From assembly GCA_958430865.1 (NCBI GenBank), contig CAUDNR010004079.1, forward strand, positions 110,374-123,271: DNA of 12,898 nt. The letters are read 5' to 3'. Below, piece after piece: positions 1 through 12,736 of this stretch (position 1 is the first letter of the stretch; every line of letters begins with the position of its first letter). A program made the translations under genes and the position numbers. The notes under the pieces were generated by a model. It made no database searches. It saw only the letters and a program-made list of their open reading frames with translations, and had not been told where the DNA came from. The stretch comes from Entrophospora sp. SA101. Taxonomy: Eukaryota > Glomeromycota > Glomeromycetes > Entrophosporales > Entrophosporaceae.

Positions 1-1561
1 CTGCTTTAGAAAAAACATCTACTCCTAGATCAGCATATGGGAGCTATACAAATTCTAAATCTGCTTCTGATTTTTTGTATAGTATAGCTTCTGTAATAAA
101 AAAATCACTTTTTGAAGAATTAAATTCCTCGATTTATTGGAGCATAGTGATTGATGAAGCCAACAGTATTGATAATGATAAATATTTAGCAATTGTGGGA
201 AAATATATTGTTAATAATATTCCTTATATGAGATATTTGGGCATGATTAATCTAGAATCTACCACTGCAGAAAATATTTATAACCAAATCTTATCATTTT
301 GTATTTCAAATGAAATATCATATCACAAAATAATTCATTTTGGAAGTGATGGGGCTTCAAATATGACAGGAAATAAAAATGGTGTTGCTACAAGGTTAAA
401 AAAAATCAATCCTTTTATGTCCTCAATTCATTGTATATCACATTGGCTTCATTTAGCTGGAAAGGATGCTTCTGATGAAGTAGAATATTTTCAAAAATAT
501 GAAAGAATATTACAAAATTTATATTCATATTTTTCTAGATCACATAAAAGACTAACTTATTAAAATTGATGCAGGAAATTAATGATGAACCAACACTCAA
601 AATATTGAATTTATGTGACACTCGATGGTTGTCATTATCAAATTCTGTACATAATTTACATCAAAACATGAATTCAGTACTTGCTGCTTTAAATGATGAT
701 ATGTTAGAAGGTGATGAGCATGCAAGTGTTTTATTTGGACAATTGGATCAAGATTTCATTTCTGCAACAATGTTTCTTGCTGATTTAATGAATATTTTGA
801 AAAGGTTAATAAAAATATTTCAATTAGATAATCTATCTTTATCACAATATAAACCAAACATTGATGCTGCAATTAAAGAGATAATAGCAGAATTTATAGG
901 TGATGGAGAAGTTCTACCAAATCATGGCATGATACTCAAAAATTATTTAGAAGAAAATTACCTTTCAGCACCTTCATTTGTTAAAGATTACTCATTAGCA
1001 ATGATAAAAGCCATCAATGATAGATTCCCTGACTCTGAACTATGTTCTTTGTTTAGAATTTTTGATCCAAATGAACTTCCTGATGCTGAAAATGATTTAA
1101 ATCTATATGGTCAGAGTGAGATAGAATTTTTAGATGAATTTTATGGAGATACTAAATTGGTTAATGATGAATTTTGTGAAATTGTTGAAAAAGGAACACT
1201 CATAAAAGAGTGGAACTCTCTAAAATTCTATTTGTATACCTATAAAAACACAGAAATGTATTTTATTCAATTGTGGAAACACATTTTGGATACAGATGAA
1301 AATTTTTATTTCAATTATCCAAATTTAACAATTATTGTTAAAATAGCACTCCTTATACCTTTTTCCAATGCACATGTTGAAAGAATATTTTCACAAACAA
1401 ATTTGATAAAAAACAAATTGAGAAACAGAATGCATCTAGATACATTGAATAATCATTTAATGATTTTACTAAATGGTCCAGATATTCAAGATTTTAATTT
1501 TGAAAAAGCATATGAACATTGGACAAATAAAAAAGTAAGAATAAATAGTTATCCAATATAA
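1..1561 (+). pseudogene. hAT-family transposase, 5'-partial and frameshifted
   Basis: A hAT-type cut-and-paste transposase of the ZNF862/DUF4371-like group, which would act on its own terminal repeats in the nucleus. The frame is open from base 3 to a stop at 561-563 and continues in another frame from 566 to the stop at 1559-1561. Together these give about 517 residues. Visible hallmarks in order are the first catalytic acidic region (VIDEANS), the second aspartate in FGSDGASNMTG, the HCISHWLHLAG motif, CDTRWLSLSNSV, and near the C-terminus the dimerisation block with PFSNAHVERIFS (third catalytic acid) and IKNKLRNRM. Family similarity runs straight across the break, so a one-base loss around 560-563 is the simplest explanation. 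No other stop interrupts it. The N-terminus, where a BED zinc finger would be expected, lies outside the window. An alternative is a sequencing error in a live copy. Confidence 0.88.
1..1561 (+). mobile_element. hAT DNA transposon remnant, ends not seen
   Basis: The coding part of a hAT element as judged from its transposase. The left end is outside the window. In the 370 bases after the transposase stop I could not pick out a terminal inverted repeat or an 8-bp target duplication, so the right boundary is undefined and may lie anywhere between 1562 and the Smc5 relic at 1933. Confidence 0.6.
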
Positions 1562-1932
1562 ATTTTAAAATTTTTTTTCATTTTGGTGATGATCAACAAA
1601 TGTGCGCATTTTTTATGTAATACACGCGCCCGCACACAATTTCACACACTGCTTTTGATGACAGCAGCAATAATGGTGGCAGATCTGATAAAAGTTGAAA
1701 TTTTAGCAAACTATATAGTAATAGTGGTAAATTTAAAAAAGGGGGATGATTTTCAGATCAAGAACATGTGATCTACATTACATTCTCATTTGTAAATTCG
1801 TTATCTGAAGAAACAATTACTATGTTTATATTTTAATGCTAATATATGTGATTAGTTATACAGATTAATTATCATAAAATTTATTATTACATTACAGAAT
1901 TAAGAATTAATTTAAATTGTGCAAATCATTTG
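1562..1932. other. Intergenic, hAT 3' flank and Smc5 3' flank
   Basis: AT-rich sequence between two converging reading frames. A 62-codon frame at 1583-1771 has no recognisable similarity or composition of a protein. A short GC-richer patch (about 1600-1660, with alternating CA/CG) is present. No RNA gene could be supported. Confidence 0.5.
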
Positions 1933-4740
<2,808 letters not shown>

Positions 4741-4749
<9 letters not shown>

Positions 4750-5058
4750 AATAAAAACAAATAAAAATGAACAAAACGAACATAAGGAAAAAAACGAACA
4801 AAAGAATAAAACGAGTAAAAACGAACAAAACGAACAAACGGACAAAATGGACAAAACAAACAAAACGAATAAAATGAGTAAAAACGAACAAAACGAACAA
4901 AACGAACAAAAACGAACAAAACGAACAAAATGAATAAAACGATAAAAGGAACAAAATGAATAAAACAAGTAAAAACGAATAAACTAATAAAAACTAATAA
5001 AATGAATAATAATAAAACAAACGGATAAAACGAGAATAAAATGGATATAAAACGAAGA
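4741..5058. repeat. Degenerate ~9-bp A-rich minisatellite
   Basis: About 320 bases of imperfect tandem units of the form AACGAACAA / AACGAATAA / AATGAACAA, with a 9-bp main period and occasional 8-13 bp spacings. The plus strand is almost devoid of T apart from the ATG and TAA variants. The minus strand therefore gives three overlapping open frames rich in F, V, C, S and R, which are composition artefacts. The array begins where the Smc5 similarity ends and probably marks the truncation breakpoint. Confidence 0.85.
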
Positions 5059-5944
5059 ATTTGTATTATGATAGGAACTCTAGCCCAATTCAACAATTTT
5101 TAAACATTTTGCATTTCGTTTTAATTCTCCGCAAATAACTGCGATGTATACAAGCTTTTAAACTTGTTGAACGTGAATTTAATTATGATTCATTGTGATG
5201 CGAATTTAATTATGATTCGCTTTAATTATAATTTGTTAAAACAAAGGTTTTTTTGACTGTATCCATATATGTCAGAACCTAAAAACGTTTTTTATTATAA
5301 GTACAAATATTGTTAAAACATGGAATCTCTCATTTGAATTTTTTAAAATTTTCGGAATTTTTAGTTGCCAATTCTTTTCGGTGGTTTGCAAAATCGTGAT
5401 TTTATAAAAAAATAGTATCAAATTTCGAGCTCGTTCGGAGCTTTAGCCTTGGTATCATTACTACCTGGGTGATGCAATTGTTTGTTATGTCAATGATGAT
5501 ATCAAATGTATCAAATAATCATCATGACCATCATGAATATTTGATCTAAATTTTGGGCAAATTTTAAAAGTATAGAAGTCACTTTCTGTCCTACCTTTTA
5601 AAAAAAATAGCTCTATTAGTTGATAGAATATGTCTTTAGTTTTAATGTAATGAAGAGATTTTCTCAAAAATTATTTAGAGTTCTATTCTTTTTAAAAAAT
5701 GTACTTTACTATGCGAGGAATTTTTCACTACGATCATTTCTAAATTTAGGAAATTGGTACCAAATTTAGACTAGCTCTTGACTATCGTATATATCTAATT
5801 TTGACAGTAAGAAACTAAAATCACGTGAGACCTATTTTGAAATTTGGCCGCATGGCGTAGCAATAGGAGCGAGCCAACCATACCTTCTGATTATTACAGA
5901 TCACTTATTTGTCCATCAACAATTTTCCATAAATAATAACAATA
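5059..5944. other. Intergenic region upstream of the F-box gene
   Basis: No gene is supported. It holds a 17-bp direct repeat (gaatttaattatgattc at 5175-5191 and 5202-5218). It also has a somewhat GC-richer stretch at about 5420-5475 of unknown nature. A CACGTG palindrome lies 118 bases before the F-box start. I searched it by eye for the missing Smc5 hinge and N-terminal exons and found none. A 60-codon minus frame (5485-5667) resembles nothing I recognise. Confidence 0.5.
5822..5827. promoter_or_regulatory. CACGTG E-box-like site upstream of F-box gene
   Basis: The motif TCACGTGA, the form bound by bHLH factors such as Cbf1 in fungi, sits about 118 bases before the ATG at 5945, a plausible promoter position. 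A six-base palindrome can occur by chance, although it is less expected in DNA this AT-rich. Confidence 0.3.
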
Positions 5945-7732
5945 ATGACAAACCTCTTACCTTCAGACTGTATACATGCTGTAATAAGTTTTCTTAGTGA
6001 CAATGACAAGGCTTCTTTACATTCATGTTTATTAATAAACAAATTATGGTGCCTTACTATAGTAGAAAAATTGTGGAGTAAACCTTTTCTTCTAACAAGA
6101 TTAGACAGATCTGCAAAGTTAGTTGAAACATATTTATCATGTATAAATGAGGAGGAACTTAGTGTTAAGGAAGGAAAATTTTTTAAAAAATACAACAAGC
6201 ATTTCTTCAAGAAAAAATCAGCTACTTTTAATTATCCTAAATATTTAAGATCCCTCAACTACTTGGACATTTACAACTCTGTTGAACATTGGTCGAACGG
6301 TAGATTCTCGGTTGATGACTGGCTACTGGTTACAAATGTCTTATGTAAATTATTTATGAATAGATCGTCTGCTTTTCTTAATTTATCAATTGAAACAGGT
6401 CAGATGATACCTTTAGCACCAATATTTTGTCGCAAGGTTAACAACAACAGTCCGTTTTCGCTGATTAGAGAATTTTGCTGTTATGGTAAATTTCAAAAAG
6501 ATAATATTTATAAAGAGATGGCCAAAACTTGTCGTAGAATCGAAGTACTAATAGTCGAGGGTCCAGATATAGATTATGTAAATAATTCTGATCAAGAAGA
6601 AATAAAAGAACTGATTACGTTGATCACTAACCAAAAGGCATTACGAAAGCTTGAATTTCATAATTTTAATGTGTATGACAATTCTATTGTTTCTGCTTTA
6701 GGGAAACATTCGCAAACTTTAACTTATTTGGTTTTCCATTATGCTACGTTTATATCTGATAAAATGGATGAGTTAGAAGGAATAACAGATTTGGAAAATT
6801 TACAGCACTTGGCATTTAATGGCTGTGAAAATGTGGATGAAGAGTTATTGGAACAGTTACATGTCAAACAGCTTCCAAAACTAACAGAACTTGATTTCAG
6901 GCATACACGTCCACCACCTTCATCCATGAATATATTGATTGACAAGTACGGTCAGATGTTAAAAAAATTATATTTAGGAGCTTTACAATGTGATCATACT
7001 CAAACAGATTCTTGCTTACAAGTCGTCCGTAATATTACTGAAAAATGCTCAAACAACTTGGAGGAATTTTCGATAACATTTACAAATCCTTTATTAGATT
7101 GTTTTCTTCGTTTATTGGAATCGTGTACAAGGCTCAAAAAATTAAGTATAACTGGATCTTTTGAGTATACTGACGATTCGCTTTCACTTATTGGAGCCAG
7201 CATACCAGTTAGTCTAAAATCTTTGATAATTAGCACAAAGTGGAGTAGTGAACTTGAAAATTTGGAGAGGTTCTTCGCAAAATGTGAAGCAGGATTGGAA
7301 TATTTGTTCATTGAAAAATTACCGTGTATAAGTGACAAACATATCAACGTTGTAATGAAGCGTCAGGGTAATACGCTAAAGACGTTGAAAATCCTGGCAT
7401 CTGAAATAAATATTTCTGATGGTGTGATGAAACGAGCCAAAAAAAAGGTGGGAGTTGTCAACATTAGAACCGATAGCACTTTATTGTATGAAGATTTTGA
7501 TATTCTTTCAAATCGTGAGTTGACAGGAATACCATGGAAGGAAAACTGGTACGAGTTTGTTGATGTACCAGATGATGAAATATTCTTTGATTATAGTGAC
7601 GACGATTATGATTATCATTACGGTGATGAGTACGATTATGGGTACGATGATGAATATGACTACGATTATGATAATATTATTGATGAAATTATAGATGATG
7701 ACGAATTTTATGATGATTTTGTTTTAAAATGA
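5945..7732 (+). CDS. F-box protein with leucine-rich repeats and Asp/Tyr-rich tail
   Basis: A single-exon 595-aa protein. Residues about 4-50 form an F-box (LLPSDCIHAVISFL, then CLLINKLWCLTIVEKLWSKPF), the Skp1-binding module of SCF ubiquitin ligases. From about residue 230 to 500 there are irregular leucine-rich repeats, for example LRKLEFHNFNV, LQHLAFNGCENV, LTELDFRH, LKKLYLGAL and LKKLSITGSF, the likely substrate-binding surface. The last 55 residues are strongly acidic and tyrosine-rich (DYDYHYGDEYDYGYDDEYDY), coded by near-repeats of gattat/gatgat. The ATG at 5945 is the first in the frame and the F-box starts immediately after it. Large F-box/LRR families of this architecture are typical of glomeromycotan fungi. 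The target is unknown. It converges on the carrier gene, with 192 bases between the stops. Confidence 0.9.
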   Translation: MTNLLPSDCIHAVISFLSDNDKASLHSCLLINKLWCLTIVEKLWSKPFLLTRLDRSAKLVETYLSCINEEELSVKEGKFFKKYNKHFFKKKSATFNYPKYLRSLNYLDIYNSVEHWSNGRFSVDDWLLVTNVLCKLFMNRSSAFLNLSIETGQMIPLAPIFCRKVNNNSPFSLIREFCCYGKFQKDNIYKEMAKTCRRIEVLIVEGPDIDYVNNSDQEEIKELITLITNQKALRKLEFHNFNVYDNSIVSALGKHSQTLTYLVFHYATFISDKMDELEGITDLENLQHLAFNGCENVDEELLEQLHVKQLPKLTELDFRHTRPPPSSMNILIDKYGQMLKKLYLGALQCDHTQTDSCLQVVRNITEKCSNNLEEFSITFTNPLLDCFLRLLESCTRLKKLSITGSFEYTDDSLSLIGASIPVSLKSLIISTKWSSELENLERFFAKCEAGLEYLFIEKLPCISDKHINVVMKRQGNTLKTLKILASEINISDGVMKRAKKKVGVVNIRTDSTLLYEDFDILSNRELTGIPWKENWYEFVDVPDDEIFFDYSDDDYDYHYGDEYDYGYDDEYDYDYDNIIDEIIDDDEFYDDFVLK

Positions 7733-7924
7733 TGTACACTATTTCTGAATCTTGCTGTTGTTATATGTTAATCTTAATTTGTTTGTATATTATTATTTGC
7801 AATCTATCATTATGATTTTATTTTAAGCAGTCGACTGGAAATACAAAGTTTATTTATTATAATAATAATAATTTTATTATATGTAAATATACACACACAT
7901 ATATATATACACACATAATAAGTT
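7733..7924. repeat. Short intergenic spacer with AT and CA/TA microsatellite
   Basis: Spacer between the convergent F-box and carrier stops. At about 7853-7920 it holds simple sequence (TAA runs followed by alternating TA and CA dinucleotides). It must contain the 3' UTRs of both genes, which probably overlap or abut. Confidence 0.6.
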
Positions 7925-9500
7925 TTATAATTTATCAAAGACTCTCATTGCCATTTCGAATGCCACAAAAGTAGATGCATTAACAGGACCAGCACGTAGA
8001 ATACAAGTACCAAAACCCTTGAAGAATCCATTGATTCCTTCTTTGCGAAAAGTTTTTCTGGCGCAATCTATTATTCCTTTATATTGTCTTTCCTCTCCAC
8101 TAAATCCGTCAGTTTGTATTTTACTTTTAATCACATCCACTGGGTAAACTGACAACCACATTCCATATCCTAAATAATAATATTGATATTTGTTAAATTA
8201 TTAATGAACATTTCTATTACAACAACCAATCATGATGCAAACCTGCTGCCGCGCCATATAAACACGATTTCCAACTTTCAATCTCGCTGCGTTTCTTTTG
8301 CTCTCTTGACATTGCTTTTTGAAAAAGATATTCGTAAACAAGAAAGTACGCACCATAACCTTGAAATTCTCGAATCATTGTTATGGTTTGTCCTTTATAT
8401 ATTCCCTTCATGCCATATGAAGAATATATCTGCCTAATGCAATCAATTGGCCCAGAGTATATTTTTGTTGAAACTGCTTTTGATGATGGTTTAATATCAG
8501 TGGTGGATGTGATTTGAACCTGAAGTCCTATTTTTGAGTAAATAATAGACTTTTATGAATTAACATTACTACTTTATAGTGGAAAAAAGAAAAGATGAAG
8601 AAGGAATGATAAAGCTTACGTGTACGAATATGTTCAACAGGACCTTTATAAAAAAATTCATTAAACCAGATTTAGATTAATCACACTCGATCAATCAATT
8701 CATCAATTAAAAAGAAACATGCAAATAAACAAAGTTTACCAGACACCACAGAATTAGCAATTCCTGCGATGGCACCAGCTAAATATAATTGAGGGCTAGT
8801 TAAACCACCAGTGTATCCATTCCTTTCGTTAAAGAACCTTTTCATAAATTCCAATGCCCCAAATTGAATGGAAACACATGCACCAACACCAACCAATGGA
8901 GTTGTAGTTCCCTAATTATTGATTGATCTGTTAAAAATAAGTAATAATCTTCTTGTGTGTGGGTGTGAAAAAGAGTGTAAAAGGTTTCTTTTATCTCACC
9001 TTGTAAAAAGCTCTAAATCCTTCATTTTTCTTGGTTTTTTGAACACAATCCAACATTCCAGTAAACCTTGGTTGTTCACCAAGTTTTGGTGTTGGTTGCG
9101 TTTGGAGTCTCTTTATAATAGATGTTAATTGCACGCGTTAATGGATATGTGTGTGTGTATGATTGCATGTAGGAATGTACGCATGCATGATTTTTTTTAC
9201 CAAGATTTATGAGAATTGTGAAGTTGAATGGGATTCTTCAATTTCTTTTGCCCTTCTCACATTTCTCTCATACTTATTAACCTACCACTTTAACTGTGTC
9301 GAATGGCTTTTTAAATCAAAAATAATCATAATTATAATAATTATATAAATAAAAATAACAATAATAAATGAATCCAAGAAAAAGTGAAGCTGTAAATCTA
9401 CCTGCCCAACTAACACTTGGCAAATTCCTCCGACAGTTCCACTGGCTAAATCTTTAATTATTCTAACGATACCACCGCTACTCTCACTTTCTGTTGTCAT
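7925..9500 (-). CDS. YMC1: Mitochondrial carrier (SLC25), Ymc1/Ymc2-like, seven exons
   Basis: An inner mitochondrial membrane solute carrier with three tandem repeats of two helices. Exons on the minus strand are 9500-9402, 9306-9286, 9110-9000, 8911-8740, 8643-8620, 8527-8243 and 8169-7925. They total 957 nt and keep one frame, giving 318 aa, the normal family length. The P-x-D/E-x-x-K/R signatures are PFDTVKV (residues 34-40), PVEHIRT (136-142) and YPVDVIKSK (246-254). Other Ymc-type sequence includes DLASGTVGGICQVLVGQ, GVGACVSIQFGALEFMKRFF, YSGPIDCIRQIY and REFQGYGAYFLVYEYLF. Family members carry amino acids or carnitine-type substrates; the exact substrate cannot be read here. The start at 9500 is supported by the short hydrophilic N-terminus before helix 1. 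All motifs look intact, so the gene is probably functional. Confidence 0.92.
8620..8643 (-). other. 24-nt microexon of the carrier gene
   Basis: Codes PVEHIRT plus shared codon bases at each side (phase 1 on both borders). It has a TATAAAG acceptor and a GTAAGC donor. It supplies the second signature between VVSG (exon ending at 8740) and RLQVQ (exon starting at 8527). Confidence 0.85.
9286..9306 (-). other. 21-nt microexon of the carrier gene
   Basis: Codes PFDTVKV, the first carrier signature. It is flanked by an AAAAAG acceptor and a GTAGGT donor. Without it, the exon ending VGQ at 9402 and the exon starting RLQTQ at 9110 would lack the motif every family member has there. Both neighbours are phase 0 and it has 7 whole codons. 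Confidence 0.85.
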
Positions 9501-10444
9501 AATTTTATTATCTAACGAAAAAAATTTTTGTATAAAAAAATTTTTTTAAACAAGTTTTTAACAGGTTTTAAACAATGAGAGGTAATATGAACATCAAAAT
9601 GTCCATATTAATATTAAATTTCATTTAATTTGTATAGCATAATTCATTTATAATTTTTCTCCTGATGAAAAAGGTTGCTTGCTAACCTTAAATAAACTGG
9701 ATTCTTTGAGAAGAATCAGAACAAAACCAAAAGGAGAAAATTTTGATTGCAATGAATAATTAATAATATCTTTATCTTTTTTATCTATATATAATAGTTG
9801 TTAAAGCGAGACGCAATAAAGTTCATTACACGTGACATACGATCAAAACTTTTTACGTGACGTTTATTCTTATTAAACATGCCAAGAAAAAATCATTTCT
9901 TCGGGCTTAACAAGGAATAAATAAAAGAGAGGTCTTTCTTTACAAGTGTACTTCCTATTAATCAGTAAATTTTATCTAAAAACATTATCGAGTAAATTGA
10001 TTTAAATTAAATAAACGTTCAAATCGTGGCATGGGAGGGATTAATTAGAAGACAAATAAAAAGATTATCTGGGATCACTTTTTAAAGTAATGAATAAATC
10101 AATCAAATTTTCATCATTTATCATTTATAATAGAAAATATAGCTTAAGATTATCAATAAAATTTATAATTTGTTTAATCCTTGTTTTAATAATAAAATAA
10201 CTAGAAACAAGGTTGTGTTTCTATAAAAATAATTTCCATTGCTATAAGAAAAAGAAAAATTCCACAAAATGATACTTTTTAAAAAAATTGTGCCAAATAA
10301 ATCTACAAGAACCAACCAGATCTCTTAAAATTCTAATTTAACATCAATATTATGACTATCACCATCTACCTCTCTCTAAAATGGATGAATGAATGATTTA
10401 TGTATGAATTAATTTATTTATTTATTATTAATTAATTAATTTTA
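9501..10444. other. Intergenic region upstream of the carrier
   Basis: AT-rich with no supported gene. It should hold the carrier promoter and the 3' flank of the next minus-strand gene. The only notable sequence is a CACGTGAC / ACGTGACGT pair at 9829-9863. Two small hairpins at about 9670-9716 look like chance features. Confidence 0.5.
9829..9863. promoter_or_regulatory. Paired ACGTGAC-type sites upstream of the carrier
   Basis: CACGTGAC (9829-9836) and ACGTGACGT (9855-9863) share the ACGTGAC core in the same orientation, about 26 bases apart and 330-360 bases before the carrier ATG. Such cores fit bHLH or bZIP (CRE-like) factors. Placement and duplication make a regulatory role plausible but unproven. 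Confidence 0.3.
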
Positions 10445-11548
10445 TTATAATAAATGATAATTTACTTGATATTTCTCCATTAATGGAATAATTACAGTCT
10501 CATCAAGATGCAATGAGTCATTATCTGCACTTATGAAGCCATTTATAATTGCCCAGACAAAACTCTTGTTAGTACCATTCACTTTACCTTTATCATGAGA
10601 AAATGCAAGTCGTGTAATGACTTCTAAATAAGTTCGATCTTCATCTTCCTCAATTTCATTTAATAATAAGAGAACATCTCTTGTTGGTTTTTTGTTTTTC
10701 CACTCCAATATTTGATTCATAGACGCGTCATTGTTTATCGCCTCCAACTTCTTAAATTTTTGAAATAATGTAGTTTTAATTCTTCTCACAGCGTTCCCTC
10801 TAATTATTCTAAACAATTCTAAAGAAGGTCCTCTAAGAGTAAACCACACAACATCCCACTTCTCTCTTTCACTGTATCTTTCGTCATCTGGAAAATTGTT
10901 CATTAATGTTTGACGAGTGAATTTTTCAATAACTACATCTTGAGGATATTTCTCTTTGACAAACAAGTCTCGTCGATATGCATCTTTGATTATTCTCTTT
11001 TGATTATAATATTAATAATAATAATAAAAATTAAGTTAATTAAAGTTAATTAAGTATCATTCTCCAATAAATATCTTTTTACCTTAATATTCTCCGTAAC
11101 TTGATATTCATTACTACTATTATTCCTATTAATACTTTTCATTTCTTCTAACAAATTATTCATTACTATTGACATATTTTCAATTTTATTACTTAGATTA
11201 TTGTTGTCATTTTTTAGATCATTATAATTATTAACAAGCCTGTTGTAATTTTCCAATAGCATTTTATAATTCTCTAAATAAATATTAATAATAAATATAT
11301 ATAACTGTAAATATGGTTGATTTATTAACACAACACGTATAGTATTATTATTTACCATTCGTCGACGCATCAGTATCACTATCATCATCAATATTATTAT
11401 TATTCAACTCGTTTCGTATTCTTTTGTTAGGTGATTCATCATCACTAACAATTATGTGTGGGGCTCTTTTTATTGAGAAGTTTATTTTATTAATAGGAGC
11501 TACAGTAGTAGGCCTTGGCTTTCGTCCTCTGGTGTTTTTAGTCCTCAT
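10445..11548 (-). CDS. Unrecognised 311-aa protein, basic N-terminus plus coiled coil
   Basis: I do not recognise this family. Three exons on the minus strand (11548-11356, 11273-11083, 10996-10445) sum to 936 nt in one frame. Junctions are G|GTAAAT to TTTAG (phase 1) and AAG|GTAAAA to AAAAG (phase 0). Residues 7-13 (RGRKPRP) resemble an AT-hook or nuclear signal, and PNKRIRN around 40 is also basic. An acidic, Asn-rich linker (DESP, NNNNIDDDSDTD) follows. Residues about 65-115 form a heptad-like coiled coil rich in Leu and Asn (YKMLLENYNRLVNNYNDL). The C-terminal part, about 130-311, is mixed and compact, with a basic helix (GNAVRRIKTTLFQKFKKL, about 195-212). A nuclear, DNA-associated, self-assembling protein is the best inference. 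No membrane segment or signal peptide is seen. The start is the first ATG of the frame. Confidence 0.72.
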
Positions 11549-12374
11549 ATTTAAAAAAAATCAAGCCGCGAAAAATAAAATAAGGTTTACTGTATTACAT
11601 TTAATTTAATTGGATGATTGATATTAATTATTGGCATTCTTATGAACATTTTTAATTATAAATATTATAATTGGAATCAAACGCAGAGCAGAACTTCTGG
11701 TAATTATAGGATAAACGAACGATTGGGATTTTGCTTTGCATAAATCAACGGATGTTTAAAGTATTACTGCGCTTATAAAAATTCGTTGAAACTCGATTAC
11801 TAACCAGACTCATTGAAACGAGGTTTGGTTGTATAAAGCTAATTATTTATAAATTTGCATTATAAAAATGCAAAAAGTTTTACAAACCACATTTCATAAA
11901 ACCAAATTGTCTTTAATACTCGTGTTTGAAGCATAGGCATGTAGAGCAACTTTTTCACACACGCACGAGTTGTGTTAACTTGATATTTTTGAACTTTGAA
12001 GTTAACTACGCGTAATAGTAAACGCACACAATATTAATAATAGAAAATGTGCTTTAGTAATATAGATTAGTCAATATTAATATTGGTACGTAGAATAACC
12101 TTTAAATAGTACACGAGACAAGGTTTAAAGTTTTAAAATAGAAAACATGATGAATCAATTGCTAAAGTTTGATTAAATAATGCAATTTTTATTTTTCAAT
12201 TTTTCGAAATAAGTTATTAATATGATAGTAAATAGGCATTCTTGTATTAATAACAACAGCAAATTAAATTTTTCATTATATAATAATAATATCATTATGA
12301 TCAATCAGGGTAATGATGTATCTGGCTGGGAAGTTATAAGAAAGATCGGGTTAAGGAAATTATTTGCGATGAAC
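11549..12374. other. Intergenic region, no gene seen
   Basis: AT-rich DNA with the promoter side of the 311-aa gene at its left end. It contains a 14-bp palindrome, caatattaatattg (12072-12085), and a 29-codon frame at 12297-12386 that resembles nothing known. No RNA gene could be supported. Confidence 0.5.
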
Positions 12375-12438
12375 TTTATCCCATAAACTGTATATGCTGC
12401 AGAAGCTTGTAACATGTGATTACAGTTTATGGGATAAA
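12375..12438. repeat. Perfect 18-bp inverted repeat with 28-nt loop
   Basis: The left arm tttatcccataaactgta (12375-12392) and the right arm (12421-12438) are exact reverse complements around a 28-base spacer. Arm homology stops abruptly on both sides. On the minus strand it lies 59 bases after the stop of the acidic-repeat gene, so it would form a stem-loop in that 3' UTR. It could equally be the core of a tiny terminal-inverted-repeat element. Confidence 0.85.
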
Positions 12439-12496
12439 TATTTTTATACATTTATTATGCAATTATTATAATATCAAAAAATCAAAATTCTGTCCC

Positions 12497-12674
12497 TTAT
12501 TTCTTTCTTTTTTTGCCATTATTATAAAATGATGGACATAAAGTCTGTAGACTTTTTGCTAAATGATCAAGATCATCAGTGTATTGTTTGTCATCATCGT
12601 CATCATCGTCATCATCGTCATCATCGTCTTCTTTTTCATCATCGTCATCTTCATCATCGTCGTCGTCGTCGTCG

Positions 12675-12736
<62 letters not shown>

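Noticed and set aside
1585..1698. Possible C/D-box snoRNA (GTGATGA near 1586, CTGA near 1694, weak TTTT/AAAA ends)
   Set aside because: The boxes are short and frequent in AT-rich DNA, there is no convincing terminal stem, and no guide match can be shown.
1583..1771. 62-codon plus-strand frame after the transposase
   Set aside because: No similarity, no intron signals, and it starts in the element's 3' flank; consistent with chance.
5485..5667. 60-codon minus frame, considered as a missing Smc5 exon
   Set aside because: Its sequence does not resemble an SMC hinge, coil or head, and it lies beyond the repeat array.
9660..9720. Two small hairpins with a TGATGA box, considered as a snoRNA
   Set aside because: No matching D box follows on the same strand and the stems are only six pairs.
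12297..12386. 29-codon frame ending inside the inverted repeat
   Set aside because: Too short, with no recognisable motif; kept only as a note in the intergenic entry.
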